Origin: CAVSIP01 sp963728075
GTDB lineage: Bacteria > Actinomycetota > Actinomycetes > JAFAQI01 > DASSKL01
DNA length: 64,000 bases
Assembly (NCBI GenBank): GCA_963728075.1
Contig: CAVSIP010000007.1
Coordinates: 310,001-374,000 of the forward strand
Direction of reading: 5' to 3'
The notes under the pieces are model-generated. The model had not been told where the DNA came from. It did no database searches and worked only from the letters and a program-made list of their open reading frames with translations. Both the position numbers and the translations under genes were made by a program. How positions within the stretch are numbered: position 1 is the first letter of the stretch; every line of letters begins with the position of its first letter. This document shows positions 19,267 through 26,924 of the stretch, one piece after another.

Positions 19267-20637
19267 CCTCGAGGACGCGCTGCGCCGCCGCCGTCGGCGA
19301 CGCGCACGTGCTGACCGACCGCTCGGTCACCGCGTCGTACGAGACCGACTGGACCGGGCGGTTCTCCGGCCGCGCGCGCTGCGTCGTGCGCCCGGCCGAC
19401 ACCGACGCAGGTCGCCGCGGTCGTGCGGGCGTGCGCCGAGGCCGGGCGTCGCCGTGTGCGTGCAGGGCGGCAACACCGGGCTGGTCGGGGCGAGCGTGCC
19501 CGCCGATGGTGCGTGGTGCTGTCGACTCTGCCGGCTGACAGGCTGTCGAGCCGGTGGACGACGGTCGCCGGCGCAGGTGACGGTCGGCGCCGGGGTGACG
19601 CTCGCCGCGGCTGCAGGCGCACGTGCGCGCCGCAGCGGGCTCGACTTCGGCGTCGACTTCGCCGCCCGCGAGTCGTGCACGGTCGGCGGCATGGTCGCGA
19701 CGAACGCCGGTGGCGAGCGGGTGCTGCGCTACGGCACGACCCGGGCGCAGCTGCTCGGGGTCGAGGCGGTGCTCGCCGACGGGTCGGTGGTGAGCCGGCT
19801 CGGCCGGGCTGCCGAAGGACAACACCGGCTACGACCTGGTCTCGCTGCTCGCCGGCAGTCGAGGGGACGCTCGCCGTGTCCTGACGCGGCTGCGGCTGCG
19901 GCTGGTGCCGCTGCTGCCCACGCGCGCGGTGGCGCTCGTCGCGGTGGCCGAGCACCGCCGCGGCGGTCGCGCTGGTCCGGCCGCTGCGGGACGCGCTGCC
20001 GACGCTGGAGGCGGCCGAGCTGTTCTACGCCGACGGGCTCGACCTCGGTCCGCGGGCAAACCGGGCTGCCGGCGCCGTTCGCCGAGGCGCACCCGGCGTA
20101 CGTGCTCGTGGAGTGCGCCGCGCGCACGCGACCCGACCGACGCGCTGCTCGACGGCCCTCGGCGGACGGCGGACGGCGTCGTGTCGACGCGACGGTGGCG
20201 AGCGACGCGCGCGGCCGGCACGCGCTGTGGGCCTACCGCGAGGCGCACACCGAGGCCATCAACGCTGCCGGGGTGCCGGTGAAGCTCGACGTCGCCGTCC
20301 CGCTGCGCGTCGTTCGCCGACGCGGTGGCCGCGCTGCCGGTCGCCGTCGCCGCGGCGGCGCCGGCCGTCGCGGCTGGTGCTGTTCGGTCACGTCAACGAG
20401 GGCAACCTGCACGTCAACGTGCTCGACGCCGTGGACCGGGCCGAGGAGGTCAGCGACGCGGTGCTGCACCTGGTGGCGTCGTACGGCGGCAGCATCAGCG
20501 CCGAGCACGGCGTGGGCCGGGCCAAGCGGGCCTGGCTGCCGCTGTCGCGGTCGGCGACCGAGATCGCGGTCATGCGCGCGATGAAGGCGGCGCTCGACCC
20601 GCGCGGTCTGCTCAACCCGGGCGTGCTGCTCGACTGA
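19263..20637 (+). pseudogene. FAD-linked oxidase, D-2-hydroxyglutarate/glycolate dehydrogenase type, disrupted by about 19 indels
   Basis: Pieced together across all three frames, this is a PCMH-type flavoprotein. The parts are VQGGNTGLVGASVP (FAD loop), QVTVGAGVTLAALQAH, VDFAARESCTVGGMVATNAGG, PKDNTGYDL, WAYREAHTEAIN, FGHVNEGNLHVNVLD (metal-site His residues) and ISAEHGVGRAKR near the C-terminus. The family oxidises D-2-hydroxyacids such as D-2-hydroxyglutarate or glycolate. A GTG at 19263 overlaps the repaired serA stop (GTGA). Frame changes are needed at about 19407, 19447, 19513, 19531, 19543, 19573, 19610, 19640, 19802, 19860, 19879, 19951, 20047, 20129, 20154, 20169, 20183, 20309 and 20367. 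Confidence 0.8.
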
Positions 20638-20713
20638 GCCCAGAGCCGTTCGCCCCTACCGGGTCGCCCGCGCTGTGGCGTTGCATCGTGGTGCCTCTTA
20701 GGGGTGACCCGCG

Positions 20714-21580
20714 ATGCTCGCTCGGCCACGGCAGGCACTTGCGCTGCTGGCACTCGTGCTGGCGGCCTGCACGTCCGGTACGGCGACGACCGGTGTGGCC
20801 ACGCCACTGTCCCCGACCTCGGCCACCCCGACCCCGACCTCGACCCCGTCTGCGACCCCGACCCCGACCTCGACCCCGGCTGCGTCGGTGACGGCCACCC
20901 CGACCGCGTCCCCCACCCCCTCCCCGTCGCCTACCCGCACGGCCGCTCCCCGGACGTCCGCGCCCGCACCGCAGCGCACCACGGCGACCCCGGCGGGACG
21001 CCCGGTGCTCAGCTCCGGGGCGCAGGGCCCGGCGGTGGTGGCGCTGCAGCAGCGGCTGGCCGCGCTGCACTACGACGTCGGCGCCGCGGACGGCGGGTTC
21101 GGCTCGGCCACCTACCACGCGGTCGTCGCGTTCCAGAAGGTCAACGGACTCGACCGCACCGGCACGGTGACCGCGGCCGTGTGGGCGCGCCTCGACCACC
21201 CGGTGGTGCCCGCGCTGCGCTACGTACGCAGCGGCAGCGGCCTGGAGGTCGACCTCGGCAAGCAGGTGCTCTACCGCGCCGAAGGGGGCGCGCTGGTGGC
21301 CGTCTACGACACGTCCACCGGCCGGCCGTCGTTCCCCACACCGGTGTCGGGTGGCGCACCGTTCCACATCTGGAAGCGAGCGTTGGCGGGTGGGACGGGG
21401 TACGGCGACCTCGAGCACTACGTGCAGTACTACTACCCGGGGTCGCTGCTGGCGATCCACGGCTACAGCTCGGTGCCGGCGTTCCCGAACAGCCACGGCT
21501 GCATCCGGCTGATCCCGGCCAGTGCCGCCCGGCTGTGGGCGGTCACCTTCGTCGGCGAGGCGGTCTACACGTACCGGTGA
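20714..21580 (+). CDS. L,D-transpeptidase lipoprotein with peptidoglycan-binding domain
   Basis: A 288-residue envelope enzyme. It has a lipoprotein signal with Cys19 (VLAAC), a long Thr/Pro/Ser linker (about 25-95), a PG_binding_1 module (LSSGAQGPAVVALQQRLAALHY to about 155), then a YkuD domain ending in IHGYSSV...SHGCIRL with catalytic Cys263. It should form or edit 3-3 peptidoglycan crosslinks, or attach proteins, outside the membrane. ATG 20714 lies 76 nt after the flavoprotein gene. It precedes the SAM hydrolase gene, whose alternative GTG would overlap its stop. Confidence 0.92.
   Translation: MLARPRQALALLALVLAACTSGTATTGVATPLSPTSATPTPTSTPSATPTPTSTPAASVTATPTASPTPSPSPTRTAAPRTSAPAPQRTTATPAGRPVLSSGAQGPAVVALQQRLAALHYDVGAADGGFGSATYHAVVAFQKVNGLDRTGTVTAAVWARLDHPVVPALRYVRSGSGLEVDLGKQVLYRAEGGALVAVYDTSTGRPSFPTPVSGGAPFHIWKRALAGGTGYGDLEHYVQYYYPGSLLAIHGYSSVPAFPNSHGCIRLIPASAARLWAVTFVGEAVYTYR
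20825..20884 (+). repeat. Two tandem 30-bp units inside the L,D-transpeptidase linker
   Basis: Units 20825-20854 and 20855-20884 differ at one base and encode TPTPTSTPSA and TPTPTSTPAA. They are part of a longer Thr-Pro-rich linker that spans the wall. Linker length may vary between strains by slippage. Confidence 0.85.
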
Positions 21581-21603
21581 GCCGCTCGGCTGGCAGACTC
21601 GCC

Positions 21604-22404
21604 GCCGTGCGGGCCGAGTGCATCTCCTTCCTCACCGACTACGGGCTCGACGACGGGTTCGTCGCCGCCTGCAAGGGCGTGCTGCTCGCTCGCGCGCCCG
21701 GCGTACCCGTGCTCGACGTCACCCACCTCGTCCCCCCGGGCGACGTACGGCGCGGCGCGGCCGTCCTCGCGCAGACGCTGCCGTACCTGCCGCCCGGCGT
21801 GCACGTGGCCGTCGTCGACCCCGGGGTCGGCACGGCCCGCCGACCGGTCGTGGTCGTCACGCCGCGCGGCTTGCTCGTCGGTCCGGACAACGGGGTGCTG
21901 TCCTGGCCGGCGGACGCCCTGGGCGGTGCGACGGTGGCGTACGTCATCGATGCCGTACGGCTCGGCGTCACGCGCACGTCGGCGACCTTCCACGGCCGGG
22001 ACGTGTTCGCGCCGGCCGCGGGGGAGCTCGCCCGGGGGCTGCCGCCCGAGGAGGTCGGCGAGCCGGTCGACCCGGCCGGGCTCGTCCGGCTGCCGCGGCC
22101 GCGCTACGTCGACGCCGACGGCGGGGTGGACGTGGAGGTGGTCACCGTGGACCGGTTCGGCAACGTCATGCTCGCCGCCGGCCCGGACGCGTTACCGCTC
22201 CGGCCGGGTGCGCAGGCCGCCGTCAACGGCGACCGGATCCCGTACGTCACCACGTTCGCGGACGTCGAGCCCGGCGAGCCGCTGCTGTACGTGGACGCCG
22301 CCGGCGCGCTGGCGCTGGCCGTCCGCGACGGCAGCGCGGCCGCTTTCTTCGGTGCGAGCGCGGGCGACCTGGTCCGGATCCGCCCCGTCGCAGGCCGGTC
22401 GTGA
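21604..22404 (+). CDS. SAM hydrolase (SAM hydroxide adenosyltransferase, DUF62 family)
   Basis: A 266-residue relative of fluorinase and chlorinase that hydrolyses S-adenosylmethionine to adenosine and methionine. ISFLTDYGLDDGF at the start holds the conserved Asp that binds the ribose. VAVVDPGVGTARRP, GPDNGVLSWP and TFHGRDVFAPAAGELA follow, and a beta-barrel C-terminal domain contains DRFGNVML. The GTG at 21604 gives the usual N-terminus; a GTG at 21577 overlapping the previous stop is an alternative. One Leu is encoded by TTA (22192-22194), a rare codon here. It converges on an acyl-CoA ligase gene. Confidence 0.88.
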   Translation, partial: AVRAECISFLTDYGLDDGFVAACKGVLLARAPGVPVLDVTHLVPPGDVRRGAAVLAQTLPYLPPGVHVAVVDPGVGTARRPVVVVTPRGLLVGPDNGVLSWPADALGGATVAYVIDAVRLGVTRTSATFHGRDVFAPAAGELARGLPPEEVGEPVDPAGLVRLPRPRYVDADGGVDVEVVTVDRFGNVMLAAGPDALPLRPGAQAAVNGDRIPYVTTFADVEPGEPLLYVDAAGALALAVRDGSAAAFFGASAGDLVRIRPVAGRS

Positions 22405-22446
22405 ACCAGAACGGCACTGTGCGTGCCACTGTGCTTCACGACCGGC
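22394..22446. terminator. Inverted repeat between convergent genes
   Basis: A perfect 12-bp outer stem (22394-22405 with 22435-22446), a 7/7 internal loop and a 5-bp inner stem (22413-22417 with 22423-22427) have a TGTGC loop. It spans the SAM hydrolase stop and lies before the end of the opposing ligase gene, suiting bidirectional termination. Its CGGTCGTGAA end recurs at 61933. Confidence 0.6.
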
Positions 22447-22458
22447 TGGGGTCGGGCC

Positions 22459-24141
22459 CTACTTCTCGGCGAAGCGGTCGCGCAGCTCGCGCTTGAGGAA
22501 CTTCCCGGCCGGGTTGCGCGGCAGCGGCTCGGTGAGGATGAGGAACTGGGTCGGCACCTTGAACGGCGCGAGCCGCTCGGCGACGTGTGCGGCCAGGTCC
22601 TCGGGGGTCACCTCGACGCCCGGGCGCGGGAAGACCGCTGCGGCGACCTCCTCGCCGAGCCGCTCGTGCGGCAGGCCGAACACCGCGGCCTCGTGCACGC
22701 CCGGGTGCTCGTAGATGGCGGCCTCGACCTCGGCGCAGTACACGTTCTCGCCGCCGCGCAGGACCATGTCCTTGAGTCGGTCCTCGACGTAGACGAACCC
22801 CTCCTCGTCGAGCCGGCCGATGTCACCCGTACGCAGCCAGCCGTTGACGATCGTCTCGGCGGTGGCGTCGGGCTTGTTCCAGTAGCCCTTGATGAGGTTC
22901 GGGCCCTTGAACCAGATCTCGCCGCGCTCGCCGACGGGCAGCGGCTCGAACGTGGCCGGGTCACGGATCTCGCACTCCATGATCACCGGCGGCCGGCCCG
23001 CGCTCGTGGGCTTGCGTACGGCGTCGTCGCCGGAGATGCCGGGGCCGAGTGCGTTGGTCTCGGTCATGCCGTAGCCGAAACCGGGGCGCCCGCCCTTGAA
23101 GTCGCTGTCGATCTGCTTGATCAGCGACGGCGGCGGCGGCGCGCCACCGCCGCCGACGTAGGTGAGGCTCGAGGTGTCGTAGTCGGCGAACTTCGGGTGC
23201 TGGAGCATGTCCCAGCTCTGCGTCGGCACCCCGATGAACGAGGTGATCTTCTCGCGCTCGATGAGCTCGAGCGCCCGCTCCGGGTCCCACTTGTACATGA
23301 TCACGAGCTTCGAGCCGCCGACGAACGACCCGAGCATGACCGGGACGCAACCGGTGACGTGGAACAGCGGGACGGCGAGGATCATCGCCGGGTCGGCGGG
23401 TGCCGCGGCGGGGTCGGCCTTCTGCTCGTCGATGAGCGGGCGCAGCGCCTGGCCGACGGCGAACCCCATCAGCGCCTGCACGACGGCCCGGTTCGTCGAC
23501 ACCGCACCCTTGGGCCGGCCGGTGGTCCCGGAGGTGTAGAGGATCGTCGCGTCGTCCTCGGGGTCCACGGTGACGTCCGGCAGCGTGGTGCCCGGCTTGA
23601 CCAGGTTCTCCCACAGGTCGATGCCCTCGGGGGCCGCGCTCTTCGAGCGGACCATGAGGATGCGGGTGCCGAGGCGCTCGGCGGAGCCCTGGCAGCGCGC
23701 GACGCGCTCCGGGTCGGCGATGAGCACGGTGGCGCCGGAGTCCTCCAGCGCGTAGTCCATCTCGTCCTCGGTCCACCAGGCGTTCATGGACACGTTGACC
23801 GCGCCGATCGAGGTGATCGCCGCGAAGGAGATGACCCACTCGGGGTAGTTGCGCATCGCGACCGCCACCCGGTCGCCCTTGCGCACGCCGTAGTGGTCGA
23901 CGAGCGTGGCGGCGAGCGCGTCCACCTGCTTGAACACGTCGGCGTACGTCCAGCGCTCGTCCTCGTAGACGAGGAAGACCTTCTCACCGTGCCCACGGGC
24001 CATGGCGAACAGGTCGCGCAGGCTCGGTGGGGCGTTCTTGAACCCGCGGTAGGTGACCCCGCCGACCTCGATCGGCACGATCTCGAAGATCTGACCCGGC
24101 CCGGTGGCCTGGGCGACGGCTTCTGCATACGTCAACGGCAT
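22459..24141 (-). CDS. Acyl-CoA synthetase (class I adenylate-forming ligase)
   Basis: A 560-residue AMP-forming ligase that activates a carboxylic acid with ATP and CoA in the cytoplasm. The P-loop-like motif is ATILYTSGTTGRPKGA. GYGMTETN is the A5 motif, WLRTGDIGRLDEEGFVYVEDRLKDM spans the A7/A8 hinge, and NPAGKFLKRELRD at the C-terminus holds the catalytic Lys. ATG 24141 gives MPLTYAEAV; the frame is open further upstream but the extension is Arg-rich and unlike the family. It diverges from the amidase gene. Chain length of the substrate is unknown. Confidence 0.9.
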   Translation of the reverse strand: MPLTYAEAVAQATGPGQIFEIVPIEVGGVTYRGFKNAPPSLRDLFAMARGHGEKVFLVYEDERWTYADVFKQVDALAATLVDHYGVRKGDRVAVAMRNYPEWVISFAAITSIGAVNVSMNAWWTEDEMDYALEDSGATVLIADPERVARCQGSAERLGTRILMVRSKSAAPEGIDLWENLVKPGTTLPDVTVDPEDDATILYTSGTTGRPKGAVSTNRAVVQALMGFAVGQALRPLIDEQKADPAAAPADPAMILAVPLFHVTGCVPVMLGSFVGGSKLVIMYKWDPERALELIEREKITSFIGVPTQSWDMLQHPKFADYDTSSLTYVGGGGAPPPPSLIKQIDSDFKGGRPGFGYGMTETNALGPGISGDDAVRKPTSAGRPPVIMECEIRDPATFEPLPVGERGEIWFKGPNLIKGYWNKPDATAETIVNGWLRTGDIGRLDEEGFVYVEDRLKDMVLRGGENVYCAEVEAAIYEHPGVHEAAVFGLPHERLGEEVAAAVFPRPGVEVTPEDLAAHVAERLAPFKVPTQFLILTEPLPRNPAGKFLKRELRDRFAEK

Positions 24142-24215
24142 GCGCACGAGGTTATGCGGTGGCCCGGCCGTCCCGCTGCGCAGGATCGAACGGCGTTCGG
24201 TGCCAGACTGCGGGC

Positions 24216-25592
24216 ATGCTCGTCGAACTCGCCGCCGCCGTCCGCGCCGGGCGCGTCTCCGCCCGCGACCTCGTGGCGGAGTCGTTGCGCCGGATCGAGG
24301 CCGCCAACCCGGTGCTGAACGCCGTCGTCGCACTGCGGGCGGAGGAGGCGCTCGCCGACGCGGAGCGCGTGGACGCGGGGCGGACCCGGCCCACCGGTCC
24401 GCTCGCCGGGCTCCCGCTGCTGGTCAAGGACCTGGCCCCCACCGTGGGGCTGCCGACGACCATGGGCAGCCCGCTGTACGCCGACGCCCCGCCGGCAGGC
24501 GAGGACGACGTCGTGGTGGCACGGCTGAAGGCGGCCGGTGCGATCGTCGTCGGCAAGACCAACACCCCGGCCTTCGGGCACACCGCCGTCACGACGAACG
24601 AGGTCTTCGGCGCGACCCACAACCCGTGGAACCTCGAACGCTCACCCGGTGGTTCGAGCGGCGGGTCGGCCGCATCCCTGTCCGCCGGGCTGGCCGCCCT
24701 CGCGACGACCAGCGACGGCGGTGGCTCCGTACGCATCCCGGCCTCGGCCTGCGGGCTGGTCGGCTACAAGCCGACCAACGGCGCGATCGGCCGCAGCCAC
24801 CTGCCGCGCTGGATGGAGTTCTCCACCATGGGGTGCACGGGGACGAGCGTGGCTGACGTGCTGCTCGAGGCGTCCGTCGTGCTGGGTGGCGTTCCCGGTG
24901 ATCTGCTGGCCCTGCCGCCCGGGGCGGTGCCGCTGGAGCCCGCGATGCCCCGCCGGGTGGTCGCCTGCCGGAGCCTGCGCCCGGCCGTCGACGACCGGAT
25001 CGGCGCTGCGTTCGACGCGGCGTGCGACGCCGTCGAGCGGGAGCTGCGGCTGCCCGTCGAGCGGGTGAGCGAGGTGACGAGCGCCGGGGCCGCGACGGCC
25101 TGGGTGGTGATGGCGGCAGTGGAGCTGGCGCAGAGCCTCGCCGACCAGCGGGAGGCCTGGGACGGCTTCGAGCCGAGCCTGCGGGTGCTGGTGCAGTTCG
25201 GCGCGGCCGTGTCGACCTTCGACTACGTCGCGGCGGCCCGCAGCCGGTGGGACGAGTGCGCCCGGGTGGACGCCCTGCTGGGCGCCGACGCAGTCCTGCT
25301 CACGCCCACCGTGAACGTGCCGTCGTGGCCGGCCGACGGCCCGCTGCCCGACCGGGTGGGTGAGGTCACGGCCACCGGGATCGCGGTGAACACCATGGAC
25401 TTCAACCTGACCGGCCACCCGGCGGTCAGCGTGCCGCTGGGCACCGACGACGCGGGGGTGCCGTTCGGCCTGCAGGTCGTCGCCCCGCGCTGCGCGGACC
25501 ACCTGGCGCTCGGGTTCGCCGGGGCGTGGGAGCGGATCCGTCCCTGGGCGCTCAGCCCGCCGCTCTACGCGGCGTTCGCCCCGACCGGGTGA
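24216..25592 (+). CDS. Amidase-signature family amidase
   Basis: A 458-residue amidase of the Ser-cisSer-Lys family. Lys71 lies in PLLVKDLAP. SPGGSSGGSAASLSAG carries the cis-Ser, and TSDGGGSVRIPASACGLVGYKPT carries the nucleophile. The C-terminal NLTGHPAVSVPLG is also typical. Members hydrolyse aliphatic, aryl or peptide amides. ATG 24216 begins MLVELAAAVRAGRVSARDLV, the normal N-terminus. Its 3' end overlaps the end of the convergent PAS-domain gene by 41 nt, an unusually long overlap for this window. Confidence 0.9.
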   Translation: MLVELAAAVRAGRVSARDLVAESLRRIEAANPVLNAVVALRAEEALADAERVDAGRTRPTGPLAGLPLLVKDLAPTVGLPTTMGSPLYADAPPAGEDDVVVARLKAAGAIVVGKTNTPAFGHTAVTTNEVFGATHNPWNLERSPGGSSGGSAASLSAGLAALATTSDGGGSVRIPASACGLVGYKPTNGAIGRSHLPRWMEFSTMGCTGTSVADVLLEASVVLGGVPGDLLALPPGAVPLEPAMPRRVVACRSLRPAVDDRIGAAFDAACDAVERELRLPVERVSEVTSAGAATAWVVMAAVELAQSLADQREAWDGFEPSLRVLVQFGAAVSTFDYVAAARSRWDECARVDALLGADAVLLTPTVNVPSWPADGPLPDRVGEVTATGIAVNTMDFNLTGHPAVSVPLGTDDAGVPFGLQVVAPRCADHLALGFAGAWERIRPWALSPPLYAAFAPTG

Positions 25593-26157
25593 CCTGGCCC
25601 CACAGCACCTGCTGGACGGAGCGGGCGTGCCAGCGGGTGCCCTTCGACGTCTTCAGGCCCTCGGCGTTGAGTGCCGCGGCGATCGTGTACGGCGACGAGC
25701 CGGCGTTCCACATCGTGACGACGCGCTCGAGCACCGTGTCGTCGGCAGCCGCCTGCCGCACCCGGGCCGGGACCGGTATCCGCCCGGAGGCCTCCTCGAT
25801 GCCGACGAGGAAACCGAGCAGGGAGCCGCTGGCGCTGCGCACCGCGGAGACCTCCAGCTCGAGGGTGCGGTCCGGCCCAGGGGCAAGGGGGAGCAGCACG
25901 GTGTGGTCGTCGTGCACCTGGGCCGCGTTGCCGGTGAGCTCCTCGTGGACCCGGGCGATGGCCACCGGCGGCGCCAGCTCGCAGACCCGGCTGCCGACGA
26001 GATCGGCGGCGGAGCGGCCCAGGGCCAGCTCGGCGGCGGCGTTCATGACCACCACGACCCCGTCAGGGTCGATGACGAGCAACGGCGCGCTGCTGTGCTT
26101 GGCGAGCGCGCGTAGCCACGGGCGCAGGGACCGCGGACCGGTGGACAGCGGGCTCAT
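25552..26157 (-). CDS. PAS-domain protein with a recombinase-like C-terminal segment
   Basis: 201 residues. A PAS domain (about 18-125: APLLVIDPDGVVVVMNAAAELALG, then ELEVSAVRSASGSLLGFLVGIEE) is followed by ERVVTMWNAGSSPYTIAAALNAEGLKTSKGTRWHARSVQQVLWG. That resembles the helical DNA-contacting recombinase domain of large serine recombinases, but no catalytic resolvase domain is present. ATG 26157 follows CGAGGA. It lies 91 nt downstream of the response regulator with a perfect direct repeat between them. I infer a DNA-binding sensor controlled by the upstream two-component pair; this is untested. Confidence 0.7.
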   Translation of the reverse strand: MSPLSTGPRSLRPWLRALAKHSSAPLLVIDPDGVVVVMNAAAELALGRSAADLVGSRVCELAPPVAIARVHEELTGNAAQVHDDHTVLLPLAPGPDRTLELEVSAVRSASGSLLGFLVGIEEASGRIPVPARVRQAAADDTVLERVVTMWNAGSSPYTIAAALNAEGLKTSKGTRWHARSVQQVLWGQVTRSGRTPRRAAG

Positions 26158-26227
26158 GGCGACGTCCTCGTGCTCCTGGGCCCTCCGGGTTGACGGCCCC
26201 CCTCGGCACGAGTGTGCGCGGGGAACG

Positions 26228-26245
26228 GTGACAGGAAGGTGACAG
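26228..26245 (-). promoter_or_regulatory. Pho-box-like direct repeat, two CTGTCAC copies 11 bp apart
   Basis: On the minus strand two identical 7-mers CTGTCAC are separated by CTTC, an 11-bp period. That is the 7-4-7 layout bound by OmpR/PhoB-class regulators. It lies just past the stop of the OmpR-type regulator gene and about 70 nt upstream of the PAS/recombinase-like start. Binding by that regulator is an inference. Confidence 0.5.
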
Positions 26246-26248
26246 GGC

Positions 26249-26923
26249 TCACCGGTCCGCCGCGAGCAGGTACCCGGCGCCGCGGACGGTCCGGATCGAG
26301 TGCCCGCCGTACGGCCGGTCCACCTTGTCCCGCAGCCGCCGCACGGTCACCTCCACGACGTTCGACTCCGGCTCGAACGCGAAGTCCCACAGGGCGTCCC
26401 GGATCTCCGAGCGGGACACGACCGTCCCCGCGTGGCGGGCCAGCAGCTCGAGCAGCTCGTACTCCCGCGGGGTGAGCGGCAGCGGGTCACCCTGCCGGGC
26501 GGCCGTGCGGCTGGCCGGGTCCACGACGAGGTCACCCACGGCCAGGACCGCCGGGCGGGGCTGGGCCCCGCGGCGCACGATGGCGCGCAGCCTGGCGCGC
26601 AGCTCCTCCACGGCGAACGGCTTGGTCAGGTAGTCGTCGGCGCCCGCGTCGAGCCCGCGCACGCGGTCGTCGGTGGTGCCGTGGGCGGTGAGCAGCAGGA
26701 TCGGTGTCCACACGTGCGCCGCGCGCAGCCTCCGCACCACCTCGATGCCGTCCGGCGGCGGCATGCCGACGTCGAGCACGACCGCGTCGTAGGCGTTCTC
26801 GGCGGCGTGCCACAGCGCCTCCGTGCCCGTCGCGACCGGGTCGACCACGTGCCCCTCCTTGCGCAGGGCGCGGGCGACCAGGCTGAGGACCCCCGGGTCG
26901 TCGTCGGTGACGAGGATGCGCAC
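26249..26923 (-). CDS. OmpR-family response regulator
   Basis: A 224-residue two-component regulator. The receiver domain has the acidic pocket TDDDP, phospho-acceptor Asp51 in VVLDVGMP, Thr79 and Lys101 (LTKPF). The C-terminal winged helix includes LTPREYELLELLARHAG, ESNVVEVTVRRLRDKVD and IRTVRGAGYLL. The GTG at 26923 lies 1 nt after the kinase stop, with GAGG just upstream inside the kinase gene, so the pair is coupled. It should be phosphorylated by the upstream kinase and bind direct repeats such as those between it and the next gene. Confidence 0.93.
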   Translation of the reverse strand: MRILVTDDDPGVLSLVARALRKEGHVVDPVATGTEALWHAAENAYDAVVLDVGMPPPDGIEVVRRLRAAHVWTPILLLTAHGTTDDRVRGLDAGADDYLTKPFAVEELRARLRAIVRRGAQPRPAVLAVGDLVVDPASRTAARQGDPLPLTPREYELLELLARHAGTVVSRSEIRDALWDFAFEPESNVVEVTVRRLRDKVDRPYGGHSIRTVRGAGYLLAADR

Positions 26924-26924
26924 C

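Noticed and set aside
18704..20367. Programmed frameshifting or a split-gene system in serA and the flavoprotein
   Set aside because: There are far too many shift sites, no slippery motifs, and both +1 and -1 changes. Local sequence error fits better.
20818..20945. Possible CRISPR or satellite array
   Set aside because: The repeats are in frame, encode a Thr-Pro linker, and lack spacers.
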